Of a stretch of DNA of 64,000 bases, positions 1 to 8,296 are shown piece by piece. Position 1 is the stretch's first letter; every line of letters starts with the position of its first letter. This DNA comes from Streptomyces sp. AC555_RSS877 (GTDB lineage: Bacteria > Actinomycetota > Actinomycetes > Streptomycetales > Streptomycetaceae). Location: positions 17,447-81,446 of the forward strand of contig NZ_JAGMUK010000077.1 in NCBI RefSeq assembly GCF_019049245.1, written 5' to 3'. Under the pieces are notes generated by a model. That model saw only the letters and a list, made by a program, of their open reading frames with translations. It searched no databases and was not told the origin of the DNA. The position numbers were made by a program, and so were the translations under genes.

Positions 1-18
1 CCATAGTGAAAGGACCCC

Positions 19-1836
19 TTACTCCACCGTTACCGACTTGGCGAGGTTGCGCGGCTTGTCGATGTCCCTGCCCAGGGCCAATGCCGTGTGGTAGGCGAGG
101 AGTTGGAGGGGGATGCCCATGAGGATCGGGTCCAGCTCGTCCTCGTTCTTGGGCACGATGATCGTCTGGTCGGCCTTCTCCTGGTTCTGGTGGGCGACCG
201 CGAGGATCCTGCCGCTGCGGGCCTTGATCTCCTCCAGGGCGGCGCGGTTCTTCTCGAGGAGGTCGTCGTCGGGGACGATCGCGACCGTCGGCAGGGCCGG
301 CTCGATCAGGGCCAGCGGGCCGTGCTTGAGCTCGGAGGCCGGGTAGGCCTCGGCGTGGATGTAGGAGACCTCCTTGAGCTTCAGGGAGGCCTCACGGGCC
401 ACCGGGTAGCCCCGGACACGGCCGATGAAGAGCATCGAGCGGGCCTCGGCGTACTCCGCGGCCAGCTTCTTGATCTCGTCCTCCTGCTCCAGCATCTCGG
501 AGATCTGCGCGGGCAGCTTGCGCAGGCCCTCGATGATCCGCTTGCCGTCGCGGACGGAGAGGTCACGGGTGCGGCCCAGGTGCAGGGCGAGCAGCGCGAA
601 GGCGACCGTGGTGTTCGTGAAGCACTTCGTCGAGACCACGCAGACCTCGGGGCCCGCGTGGACGTACACGCCGCCGTCGGCCTCGCGGGCGATCGCCGAG
701 CCGACCACGTTCACCACGCCGAGGACCCGCGCGCCCTTGCGCTTCAGCTCCTGGACGGCGGCCAGTACGTCGTACGTCTCACCGGACTGGGAGACGGCGA
801 TGTAGAGGGTGTCGGGGTCGACGACCGCGTTGCGGTAGCGGAATTCCGAAGCCGGCTCTGCGTCGGCGGGGATGCGGGCCAGCTCCTCGATCATCTGGGC
901 GCCGATCATGCCCGCGTGGTACGAGGTGCCGCAGCCGAGGATCTTCACGCGGCGGATCTGGCGTGCCGCGCGGGCGTCCAGGTTCAGGCCGCCGAGGTGC
1001 ACGGTGGAGAAGCGGTCGTCGATGCGGCCGCGCAGCACGCGGTCCACGGCGTCGGCCTGCTCGTGGATCTCCTTGTGCATGTACGTGTCGTGGCCGCCCA
1101 TGTCGTACGAGGCGGCCTCCCACTCCACGGTGGTGGGCTCGGCCGTCGTGCGGGTGCCCTCGGTGGTGTAGGTGCGGAAGTCGTCGGCCTTGAGGGTGGC
1201 CATCTCGCCGTCGTCGAGGGTGACGACCTGCCGGGTGTGGGCGACCAGGGCGGCGATGTCCGAGGCGACGAACATCTCCTTCTCGCCGATGCCGAGGACG
1301 ACCGGGGAGCCGTTGCGGGCGACCACGATCCGGTCGGGGAAGTCGGCGTGCAGGACGGCGATGCCGTACGTGCCCTCGATGACCCGCAGCGTGTCGCGGA
1401 CCTTGTCCTCCAGCTTCTCGGCCTGCGAGCGGGCGATGAGGTGGACGAGGACCTCGGTGTCGGTCTCGGAGAGGAACTCGACGCCGTCCGCTTCCAGCTT
1501 GCGGCGCAGGTCGGAGGCGTTGTCGATGATGCCGTTGTGGACGACGGCGACCTTGCCCTCGGCGTCGAGGTGCGGGTGGGCGTTCACGTCGGAGGGGGCG
1601 CCGTGGGTGGCCCAGCGGGTGTGGGCGATGCCGGTCGTGCCCTTGAAGCGGGCCGGGACCTTGGCCTCCAGGTCCCGGACCCGGCCCTTGGCCTTGACCA
1701 TCTTCAGGCCGGCCGCCTTCGGGGAGGTGACGACGATGCCCGCCGAGTCGTAGCCGCGGTACTCCAGGCGCTGCAGACCCTCCAGAAGGAGGGGGGCGAC
1801 GTCACGCTTCCCGATGTATCCGACGATTCCGCACAT
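19..1836 (-). CDS. glmS: glutamine-fructose-6-phosphate aminotransferase (isomerizing)
   Basis: Makes glucosamine-6-phosphate from fructose-6-phosphate and glutamine, the entry step to UDP-GlcNAc for peptidoglycan. The 605-aa protein has the family's usual length. It starts MCGIVGYIG, so Cys2 is the N-terminal nucleophile of the class II glutaminase domain (about residues 1-220). Two SIS sugar-isomerase domains follow; SQSGET and the C-terminal KPRNLAKSVTVE ending are typical. In S. coelicolor a second glmS lies close to the ferrioxamine genes and hexA, as here, so this is probably the glmS2-type paralogue (recalled gene order). No glmS ribozyme is expected or seen; the leader is short and AT-rich. 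The function is confident, the paralogue assignment less so. Confidence 0.97.
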   Translation of the reverse strand: MCGIVGYIGKRDVAPLLLEGLQRLEYRGYDSAGIVVTSPKAAGLKMVKAKGRVRDLEAKVPARFKGTTGIAHTRWATHGAPSDVNAHPHLDAEGKVAVVHNGIIDNASDLRRKLEADGVEFLSETDTEVLVHLIARSQAEKLEDKVRDTLRVIEGTYGIAVLHADFPDRIVVARNGSPVVLGIGEKEMFVASDIAALVAHTRQVVTLDDGEMATLKADDFRTYTTEGTRTTAEPTTVEWEAASYDMGGHDTYMHKEIHEQADAVDRVLRGRIDDRFSTVHLGGLNLDARAARQIRRVKILGCGTSYHAGMIGAQMIEELARIPADAEPASEFRYRNAVVDPDTLYIAVSQSGETYDVLAAVQELKRKGARVLGVVNVVGSAIAREADGGVYVHAGPEVCVVSTKCFTNTTVAFALLALHLGRTRDLSVRDGKRIIEGLRKLPAQISEMLEQEDEIKKLAAEYAEARSMLFIGRVRGYPVAREASLKLKEVSYIHAEAYPASELKHGPLALIEPALPTVAIVPDDDLLEKNRAALEEIKARSGRILAVAHQNQEKADQTIIVPKNEDELDPILMGIPLQLLAYHTALALGRDIDKPRNLAKSVTVE

Positions 1837-1884
1837 ATATACGTATTCCTCAGGTTGGGCCCGGTGGAAGGAGGCCGGCTCGGC

Positions 1885-2142
1885 TCAGCCGTAAACGATC
1901 CGCCGCAGCTGCCGGAGCGTGAGCTCCGGCGGCGCCACCGTGCGATATTTCAGGTCCGCCTCGATCCGTCCGAAGATCTCCGCGTTCACCAGGCCCTGTG
2001 CCTGGAGCTCGCGGTGGCGGCGACGGACGTACTCCTCGGTCGTCTCGTCGAAGAAGGCGAGCACGTCCTGGACCACCCGCAGTGCCTCGCCCCGGCTCAG
2101 GGGCGTGGACCGCGTCAGATGATCAACAAGTTCGTCGTGCAC
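1885..2142 (-). CDS. conserved hypothetical protein (85 aa)
   Basis: Small acidic, probably cytoplasmic helical protein with no recognised catalytic motif; it begins VHDELVDHL and ends LRRIVYG. I place the start at GTG 2142, which has an AGGA about 8 nt upstream. The open frame continues to an ATG at 2283, but the extra 47 residues (Arg-rich, RNRAAFLRKRRRYPRIYR) read like the non-coding 3' part of the adjacent TnpB-like element rather than protein. That ATG overlaps the stop of the TnpB-like gene, probably because the element inserted just upstream and the frame stayed open by chance. It lies 48 bp upstream of glmS on the same strand and may be cotranscribed. Function unknown. Confidence 0.6.
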   Translation of the reverse strand: MHDELVDHLTRSTPLSRGEALRVVQDVLAFFDETTEEYVRRRHRELQAQGLVNAEIFGRIEADLKYRTVAPPELTLRQLRRIVYG

Positions 2143-2279
2143 CCGGTAGATCCTGGGGTATCGGCGGCGCTTTCGCAAGAACGCTGCCCGGTTTCGGGCA
2201 AGCGGATGCTGAAACCTGTGTGAGGTTGTTCGTGAGCAGCCTCTTTCGTCCCGCAACTCGTTGCCTGCGGGGATGAGCT
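2143..2279 (-). ncRNA. possible 3' structured RNA (omega-RNA-like) of the TnpB-related element
   Basis: Reading leftward past the stop, the strand folds readily. CCCGCA and TGCGGG pair around GGCAACGAGT, and ACCT and AGGT pair around CACAC near 2217-2231. TnpB-type genes commonly carry a guide RNA overlapping their 3' end, and the neighbouring gene seems to begin after this segment. No exact element boundary or guide could be fixed by eye. Confidence 0.3.
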
Positions 2280-4010
2280 TCATGAGCCATGGGCATTCCT
2301 CGCATGGGAGTACCGTTCCTGTCGATACCGACCATCGCTGGCCGTATCGAATGAACCCGGTCCGCGCCGGAGCTCCCCCGAACGGTCTTGAGGAGCAGGG
2401 AACAACGCGAGCTGGTCACTTCGGCGCCGCCAGGTCTTGTCGCCCCGATGTGGCGCGCCTGTGGTCCTGGGTGGGCTCGCGGTCCCGCGTGGCCGAGGAA
2501 CGAATGCGGTCTGGCCGGTAGCTCTCCGTGCAACCATCCTCTGGTGGTTGCCGGTCACACCTGGCCGACGCCGGATCCGATGTCCGAGGCCACGTCTGCC
2601 GATTGCCACGGCGGCAGCGTGGTGCCGCGTGACGGTGGTCTTGGTCTGTCGCTGGAGCGGAGCCTTCCAGTGCTGGCCGCCCCAGATCGTGGTGTATGCG
2701 GGATCGACCGCGATCACGACGAGTCCGGAGTGATAGGCCATGCCGCGTAGGCGTTCGCGGAACCTCGCTGTCGGGATCCCGGCCACGGTGCGCCGGAACT
2801 GCCTGCCGCGCGCACCCCGGCCCATGGTCTCCCGTCCGGCGGCTCGAGCGTCGGCGAAACCCAGGTCTTCTACGACGACCCCCGCGCAGTGGTGCTCGCG
2901 GGCGAAGGCGAGCAGCTCGCTGATCGCAGCGCGTAGCCTTCCGTCACGTTGGGAGGCGGGGCCGGTCAGGGCAAGTGGGATCGTGATCGGCTCACCGATG
3001 GGGTTGCCGTTCGGGTCGAGCATGCATGCGGCCAGGTGGTCAGCGTTCAGGTCGGCAGCGAGTAGGTGCTGCCCGGACGCTTTGATCTCTTCCAGCGCGG
3101 GTGGGGCGGTCTTGTCCGAGCTCCAGGAGGCGTCAAGGTACCAGCGGTCCCGGCCGGGCTCGTACACGATGTCGTAGCGGACCGCTCGGTTCGCCGTCAC
3201 GCGGTCCAGCCATTCTTCTCGGCGGTGGCGGAAGGCGACGGTGCAGGCGAGCTGATACCGGCCGCGGGGTGCATTCGCCAGGTGCCGCAGCGGCTGCGGT
3301 AGCACGATCGTCACCGTGCCGGTCTCCGGATCCACGGAGATCGTGTAATTGCCGAGCGGGGCACCTGACTCTCCATCGGCGGTCAGGAACAGTCGGCTTG
3401 CGTCCCACCGTTGCCTCCACCGTTCTGACGTGAGTCGCCCCTGGGTCAAGTGGTGCCGGAGCTTCGCCAGGCGCTTGCCGCCGACCACGATCGAGGGGCG
3501 ACCGGCTGCGATGCGCTCCTCCACGATGTGGAGGCGGTCAGTGAGCAGCTGCAGGCGCCGCTGTTTCTGGAAGCGTTCGCTCTGGTTCGCATAGCCCCGC
3601 ACCTTGCCTCGGCGTTCTCCGCACGGCACCAGCAGACGACGGCGGATCGCCTTGATGGTCCGGAGCAGTGCGACCCGTTCTGTGCGCAGGCAGCGCAGGG
3701 AGAGCTGATACTGGTCCTCCGAGAGGCGTGTGATCGCTCCTGCCCATCGCGAGGACGAGACTGCCGTCAACGACTTCTTCCGCTCGGCCCGCTGGGCGTC
3801 CTTGGCCCTGACTGAGCCAATGCGGACGCGCTCGGCCAGATCGGCACGTTGATGGCGGCCCAGATGCTCGCCGACCAGCCGCAAGACCGTCTCGTCCGAC
3901 ACCAGGAGCCGCAGCCGGTCACGAATCCGGGCCCCCGACGGCGCCGCCACTGTGAATGGATCAGCCAACTCGCGCAGTTCGCGCTTCCTCTTAGGCGCAA
4001 CGAGTGCCAC
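2280..4010 (-). CDS. TnpB-related protein of an IS200/IS605-type element, no zinc ribbon
   Basis: About 576 aa from GTG 4010. The C-terminal half carries a RuvC-like fold: RuvC-I Asp in LLAADLNADH, RuvC-II Glu in GVVVEDLGF, then VIAVDPAYTTIWG. In ordinary TnpB the last part continues as a four-Cys zinc ribbon and a third Asp. Here the Cys residues are absent (WGGQHWKAPL) and the third acidic position falls at TRHHAAAVAIGRRGLG, i.e. His. This matches the Streptomyces family usually annotated 'IS200/IS605 accessory, TnpB-related'. The N-terminal 300 residues are basic and helical. No TnpA lies beside it, so it is either a TnpB-only element or domesticated. It sits between the small hypothetical gene and the DUF4429 gene, as an insertion. 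The start codon is uncertain; the open frame extends back to 5054 through the next gene. Confidence 0.75.
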   Translation of the reverse strand: MALVAPKRKRELRELADPFTVAAPSGARIRDRLRLLVSDETVLRLVGEHLGRHQRADLAERVRIGSVRAKDAQRAERKKSLTAVSSSRWAGAITRLSEDQYQLSLRCLRTERVALLRTIKAIRRRLLVPCGERRGKVRGYANQSERFQKQRRLQLLTDRLHIVEERIAAGRPSIVVGGKRLAKLRHHLTQGRLTSERWRQRWDASRLFLTADGESGAPLGNYTISVDPETGTVTIVLPQPLRHLANAPRGRYQLACTVAFRHRREEWLDRVTANRAVRYDIVYEPGRDRWYLDASWSSDKTAPPALEEIKASGQHLLAADLNADHLAACMLDPNGNPIGEPITIPLALTGPASQRDGRLRAAISELLAFAREHHCAGVVVEDLGFADARAAGRETMGRGARGRQFRRTVAGIPTARFRERLRGMAYHSGLVVIAVDPAYTTIWGGQHWKAPLQRQTKTTVTRHHAAAVAIGRRGLGHRIRRRPGVTGNHQRMVARRATGQTAFVPRPRGTASPPRTTGAPHRGDKTWRRRSDQLALFPAPQDRSGELRRGPGSFDTASDGRYRQERYSHARNAHGS

Positions 4011-4159
4011 CAGCCGACCCCCTCCCCACGGGTCACAACGAGCCAATTGCCACTGCCGACTATGCCTGTCTCGCGCTGGCAAGGTCTGAGGAACCAGCCG
4101 CTGTTCACCCGTACGAGGGCCGAACGGGCATTCCGATGCGACGCTAAACTCCCGTATGC

Positions 4160-5038
4160 CTAGATCCCTTTGAGGATCGCCTGCTTGGCCATCGTGAACT
4201 CCTCCTCCGTCAGCACGCCCGTGCGGTGCAGTTCGCCGAGCTCGCGCAGCCGTCGCAGGAGGGCGTCGTGGCCGTCCTCGGCGGCGGGCGCGGCCAGTGC
4301 CTTGGCCTCCGGCGGCCGGACGTCCCCCGGGGCGGCCGCCGCCGGATGCGGGAGCCGGGCCTGGACGGCCGCCGCGACCAGGGCCATCAACGGGTCCTTC
4401 TTGAAGCCCCACAGCTCCACGGCGTTGGGGTCGTACTTGGGCGGGGCCTTGGTCGGGGCGTTCTTCACGCTGAAGCGGAGGTAGCCGTTGTCCAGGCCGA
4501 TCGCCGGATGCCACTCCACGGCGGTGAGGTCGGTGACCGCGAGGGTGCGGGGGCCGGCGGCGGCCTTGGCGTCCTCCGTCTTCCAGTTCCACTCCAGCCG
4601 GATCAGCTCGCCGTCGAAGCTCGCGGTGCCGTCCCCGGCGGACACGGACAGCGGCAGCGCCGGGCCCGGCAGCAGATAGGCGTCGACCGGGCCGGTCGGC
4701 ACCTGGTCCAGGAGCAGGGCGCCGCGGACCTCGTCCACGAGGTACTCGGCGACGCCGTACCGGTCCGACTCGACGACCAGCTGGTACGGGTCGTGCGGCT
4801 CGGTGAGCCGGCCGCCGGTCGCGTGCAGCAGCGGGTCGGAGCCGTCGCGCAGCCGCAGCCGCAACCTCCCGGTCTTCTTGCCCTGTTCGAAGGAGACACC
4901 GGCCAACGCGCCGAGCGGCACGACGAGTTCGCCCAGCGTCCTGCGGAGCAGGCTGACGTTCTTGTCCCGTCCGGGGGTCAGCCGCAGGGCGTCGCCGTCG
5001 AAGACCCAAGTGCCGTCCTTCTGGAGGATTTCCGCCAT
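4160..5038 (-). CDS. DUF4429 domain protein with C-terminal SHOCT motif
   Basis: 292 aa, cytoplasmic, with no signal peptide or membrane segment. Two related beta-rich halves (about residues 5-95 and 130-215) match the duplicated DUF4429 arrangement of actinobacteria, including EILQKDGTWVFDGDALRLTPG at the start. After an Ala/Pro-rich linker the last ~37 residues (LLRRLRELGELHRTGVLTEEEFTMAKQAIL) are a SHOCT domain, a short helical oligomerisation module. The role is unknown; such proteins are proposed to act as binding scaffolds. The gene is intact, but a TnpB-family gene lies on each side (ending 2280 and starting 5320). Each insertion has separated it from an old neighbour. Confidence 0.85.
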   Translation of the reverse strand: MAEILQKDGTWVFDGDALRLTPGRDKNVSLLRRTLGELVVPLGALAGVSFEQGKKTGRLRLRLRDGSDPLLHATGGRLTEPHDPYQLVVESDRYGVAEYLVDEVRGALLLDQVPTGPVDAYLLPGPALPLSVSAGDGTASFDGELIRLEWNWKTEDAKAAAGPRTLAVTDLTAVEWHPAIGLDNGYLRFSVKNAPTKAPPKYDPNAVELWGFKKDPLMALVAAAVQARLPHPAAAAPGDVRPPEAKALAAPAAEDGHDALLRRLRELGELHRTGVLTEEEFTMAKQAILKGI

Positions 5039-5319
5039 GGGGGGATTGTTTCACCTGTTCCTTGCGAGGAGGCCCTGGCGTTCACGCTGGGGAGGAATCG
5101 CATCCGGGGGTCGCGACGCGGAGCGTCGCCGCATCCGGTTCAGGGCGCGGAGCGCCCGTACTGCTGCCGGTATCGCCGAGGTGATGCGAACGCGTGTTCC
5201 TGTGATCGCTGGTCGGGGTGGTTGCCGTGGGATCGGGGTGCGTTTGTGCGGCTGTCGTACATACGGTCCTTCAAAGGGTTCGGGGCGGCGCATGTCCTGG
5301 CCGGGGCTGTGGGGGCGAG
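5039..5319. other. spacer holding DUF4429 promoter and left part of the TnpB element
   Basis: 281 bp with no convincing gene. The part next to 5038 should hold the leftward promoter of the DUF4429 gene. Somewhere here the left end of the TnpB element begins, but I cannot place it. Short GC palindromes are present, for example GGGCGCGGAGCGCCC near 5133-5147. Confidence 0.4.
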
Positions 5320-6540
5320 ATGACACATGGGGGAGTGGCGGCGGGGGTCGGGCATGCCCGCTACACGTACCGGTTGCGCGTGTCGTTGACCGCTCGCACC
5401 GCCCTGGCGGCGGAGTGGGACCGGTGCCGCTGGGTGTGGAACGAATGCCTCGCCAAGTCTCAGGCCGTAAACCTGCAGAACAAGTCCACCGGCCACAAGG
5501 CCACGTGCGGTCCTGCTCAGCTCGACAGGATGCTGACCCAAGCCCGGAAGACGACGCCGTGGCTGCGTGAGGGATCGTCGGTTCCCCAGCAGCAGGTCAT
5601 CCGCGACTTCGGCCGCTCCCGCGCCAAGGCGCACAAGGACATCACGGAGCGCCTGCCCATGGCGCGCCGGACCGGGATGCCGAAGTGGAAGACCAAGCGC
5701 GAGGCGCTGCCGACCCTCAACTACACGAAGCGCGGGTTCCGGTTGAAGGAGGGCCGGCTGCACCTGGGGGGCGGCATCGTGGTGACGGTGGTGTGGTCGC
5801 GGGAACTGCCTGGTGAGCCGTCCTCGGTGCGCGTGTACCAGGACAGCCTCGGGTACTGGTACTGCTCCTTCGTCGTCCCCGCCCAGGTCCAGCCGCTGCC
5901 GGAAACCGGTCGCGTACTCGGCGTCGACTGGGGTGTGAAGGAGACCGCGACCACCACGTCCGACGCGCACGACCTGCCGCACGCCGGGTACGGCAGGAAG
6001 GCCCAGGCGAAGCTGACGCGGTATGACCGGATGATGGCCCGCCGCAGGCCGGAGAAGGGCCGGCCCGGATCGAAGGGCTACCGCGAGGCGAAGAAACTGC
6101 GGGCGAAGGCCTACAAGAAGGTCGCCAGGCAGCGTCAGGACACCGGCCGCAAGTGGGCCAAGAAAGTTGTCCGCGACCACGACATCATCGCTGTCGAGGA
6201 CTTCCGCCCGAAGTTCCTCGCTCGGACCAGCATGGCCCGCAAGGCCGCTGACGCCGCCATCGGCGCCACCAAGGCCGCTCTGATCGAGATGGGCCGCAAG
6301 CACGGGCGGGACATCCGCCTGGTACACCCCGCGCACACCACGATGGACTGCGCGCACTGCGATGCGAGAGCCAAGCACGCACTGCCGCTGGGAATGCGCA
6401 CCTACACCCGCGCCGCGTGCGGAGCGGTGTCCCCACGGGACAAGAACTCCGCACGCGTGATGCTCGTCCGGGCTGGTCTCAACCCGGCTGGTGCTGATGG
6501 CGCAAGACCTCCTGGAGCGCTGCTCCAGGAGGCTGCCTGA
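5320..6540 (+). CDS. tnpB: TnpB, RNA-guided nuclease of IS605/IS1341-type element
   Basis: 406 aa from ATG 5320. The open frame reaches back to 5218, but RYTYRLRVSLT is where the family's N-terminal domain starts. RuvC-I Asp lies in VLGVDWGVKETAT, RuvC-II Glu in IIAVEDFRPKFL and the RuvC-III Asp in SPRDKNSARVML. A zinc ribbon sits between the last two: the first pair, DCAHCDA, is intact. The second pair reads TRAACGA, where the first Cys should be in place of Arg. A TGC-to-CGC change would explain this, so zinc binding may be impaired. TnpB uses a guide RNA from its own 3' end to cut DNA next to a short motif. No tnpA is adjacent, so this is a TnpB-only element. It lies just upstream of the hexosaminidase gene. 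Confidence 0.9.
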   Translation: MTHGGVAAGVGHARYTYRLRVSLTARTALAAEWDRCRWVWNECLAKSQAVNLQNKSTGHKATCGPAQLDRMLTQARKTTPWLREGSSVPQQQVIRDFGRSRAKAHKDITERLPMARRTGMPKWKTKREALPTLNYTKRGFRLKEGRLHLGGGIVVTVVWSRELPGEPSSVRVYQDSLGYWYCSFVVPAQVQPLPETGRVLGVDWGVKETATTTSDAHDLPHAGYGRKAQAKLTRYDRMMARRRPEKGRPGSKGYREAKKLRAKAYKKVARQRQDTGRKWAKKVVRDHDIIAVEDFRPKFLARTSMARKAADAAIGATKAALIEMGRKHGRDIRLVHPAHTTMDCAHCDARAKHALPLGMRTYTRAACGAVSPRDKNSARVMLVRAGLNPAGADGARPPGALLQEAA

Positions 6541-6548
6541 GCCAGGAA

Positions 6549-6578
6549 TCCCCTCCCTTCAGGGAGGGGAGGATTCAA
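6549..6578 (+). ncRNA. right-end hairpin and 3' end of the TnpB guide-RNA scaffold
   Basis: TCCCCTCCC and GGGAGGGGA form a perfect 9-bp stem with loop TTCA (6549-6570), followed by GGATTCAA ending at 6578. This is the usual right end of Streptomyces IS605-type elements; TCAA is the known right cleavage site type in IS608. The stem lies 9 nt after the tnpB stop. The guide of the RNA would begin at 6579 (TGGTTTCGAGGG...). The 5' limit of the RNA, inside tnpB, cannot be seen. Confidence 0.6.
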
Positions 6579-6633
6579 TGGTTTCGAGGGAGAGTTGGTC
6601 CATACCTGTTCGGGCTCAAGGAAGGGACCGTAG

Positions 6634-8223
6634 GTGAGACAGCACCACAGAACGACCCGCCTTCTCGGCTCGCTGCTGCTCGTCGCGGCGGCGGGTGTCT
6701 CCGCCGTCGGCGCGACCCCGACTACCGCCGCGCAGAGCGCCCAGCCGCTCGACCGGATCGTCCCGGCCCCCGCCTCGGTCACCCCCGGGGGGTCGCCGTA
6801 CCGCCTCACCCGGGACACGCACATCCGCGTCGACGACACCCGCGAGGGCCGCCGCATCGGCGCCTACCTCGCGGACGTCCTGCGCCCCTCGACCGGCTAC
6901 CGCCTGCCCGTCACCACGCACGGCAAGGGCGGCATCCGACTGCGCCTGGCCAAGGGCCCGTTCGGGGCCGAGGGCTACCGCCTCGACAGCGGCGGCAAGG
7001 GCGTCACCATCACGGCGGCCGAGCCCGCGGGGCTCTTCCACGGCGTGCAGACTCTGCGCCAGCTCCTCCCGGCGGCCGTCGAGAAGGACTCCGTCCAGCC
7101 CGGACCGTGGCTGGTCGCGGGCGGCACGATCACCGACACCCCCCGCTACGGCTGGCGCGGCGCGATGCTCGACGTCTCCCGGCACTTCTTCACCGTCGAC
7201 CAGGTCAAGCGCCACATCGACCAGTTGGCCCTCTACAAGATCAACAAGCTGCACCTGCACCTCAGCGACGACCAGGGCTGGCGCCTGGCCGTCGACGCTT
7301 GGCCGCGCCTGGCGACCCACGGCGGCTCCACGCAGGTCGGCGGCGGCGCCGGCGGCCACTACACCAAGGCCGACTACCGGGAGATCGTCGGCTACGCGGC
7401 CTCCCGCTACCTGGAGGTCGTCCCCGAGATAGACATGCCGGGCCACACCAACGCGGCCCTGGCCTCCTACGCCGAGCTCAACTGCGACGGCGTCGCACCC
7501 CCGCTCTACACCGGCACCGAGGTCGGCTTCAGCTCCCTGTGCGTGGACAAGGAGATCACGTACGACTTCGTGGACGACGTCGTCCGGGAACTCGCCGCCC
7601 TCACCCCGGGCCGTTACCTCCACATCGGCGGCGACGAGGCGCACTCCACCAGCCACGAGGACTACGTGCAGTTCATGGACCGGGTGCAGCCGATCGTCGC
7701 CGAGTACGGCAAGACGGTGGTCGGCTGGCACCAGCTGACCGGCGCGACCCCGGCGAAGGGGGCGCTCGCCCAGTACTGGGGCCTGGACTCCACCAGCGCC
7801 GAGGAGAAGGCGCGGGTCGCCAAGGCGGCGCGGAGCGGGACCGGGCTGATCCTCTCGCCCGCCGACCGGATCTACCTCGACATGAAGTACGACGAGGACA
7901 CCCCGCTGGGGCTGTCATGGGCGGGCTTCGTCGACGTGAAGCGGTCCTACGACTGGGATCCGGGCACCTACCTGCCGGGAGCGCCGCCCGAGGCGGTGCG
8001 GGGCGTCGAGGCGCCGATCTGGACCGAGACGATCGTGACCGGCGAGGACGTCGAGTACATGGCCTTCCCGCGGCTCGCGGGTGCCGCCGAACTCGGCTGG
8101 TCGCCGGCCGCCACGCACGACTGGGACGGCTACCGGGTCCGGCTGGCGGCGCAGGGGCCGCGGTGGGACGCGTTGGGGATCGGCTACTACCGCTCGCCCC
8201 AGGTCCCTTGGCCCGAGGCGTAG
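6634..8223 (+). CDS. hexA: secreted beta-N-acetylhexosaminidase, GH20
   Basis: 529 aa. Releases terminal GlcNAc/GalNAc from chitin oligomers and related glycans. A signal peptide (MRQHHRTTRLLGSLLLVAAAGVSA, cleavage near TTAAQ) exports it. A GH20b-like N-terminal domain precedes the catalytic barrel. HLHLSDDQGWRLAV and the Asp-Glu pair in HIGGDEAHST are the GH20 signatures; the Glu is the acid/base and the mechanism is substrate-assisted. GTG 6634 follows AAGGAAGGGA. In S. coelicolor the hexosaminidase beside desABCD is SCO2786, supporting the symbol. The TnpB right end stops only 55 bp before the start codon, so the native promoter may have been displaced. Confidence 0.95.
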   Translation: MRQHHRTTRLLGSLLLVAAAGVSAVGATPTTAAQSAQPLDRIVPAPASVTPGGSPYRLTRDTHIRVDDTREGRRIGAYLADVLRPSTGYRLPVTTHGKGGIRLRLAKGPFGAEGYRLDSGGKGVTITAAEPAGLFHGVQTLRQLLPAAVEKDSVQPGPWLVAGGTITDTPRYGWRGAMLDVSRHFFTVDQVKRHIDQLALYKINKLHLHLSDDQGWRLAVDAWPRLATHGGSTQVGGGAGGHYTKADYREIVGYAASRYLEVVPEIDMPGHTNAALASYAELNCDGVAPPLYTGTEVGFSSLCVDKEITYDFVDDVVRELAALTPGRYLHIGGDEAHSTSHEDYVQFMDRVQPIVAEYGKTVVGWHQLTGATPAKGALAQYWGLDSTSAEEKARVAKAARSGTGLILSPADRIYLDMKYDEDTPLGLSWAGFVDVKRSYDWDPGTYLPGAPPEAVRGVEAPIWTETIVTGEDVEYMAFPRLAGAAELGWSPAATHDWDGYRVRLAAQGPRWDALGIGYYRSPQVPWPEA

Positions 8224-8238
8224 GAGTCGGGACATGAT

Positions 8239-8277
8239 GACGGGCACCCCGAAGGACCGTACTCCGGGGTGCCCGTC
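8239..8277. terminator. bidirectional terminator between hexA and desD
   Basis: GACGGGCACCCCG and CGGGGTGCCCGTC form a perfect 13-bp stem with a 13-nt loop, between the convergent ends of hexA (8223) and desD (8297). It should stop transcripts from both sides. No U-tract is present, as is usual in Streptomyces. Confidence 0.8.
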
Positions 8278-8296
8278 CGTCTGTGGGGACTGGTGG

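Noticed and set aside
1837-1884. glmS-type ribozyme or riboswitch upstream of glmS
   Set aside because: The gap is only 48 bp, the ribozyme is not known from actinobacteria, and no conserved core is visible.
88-2223. 711-codon plus-strand open frame opposite glmS
   Set aside because: It is the antisense of glmS. The low-stop third frame of high-GC DNA gives long Val/Gly/Arg/Asp-rich frames with no motifs.
4010-5054. Extension of the TnpB-related frame into a 924-aa protein
   Set aside because: Upstream of 4010 the frame is Arg/Pro-rich and antiparallel in meaning to nothing known; it overlaps the clearly real DUF4429 gene in another frame.
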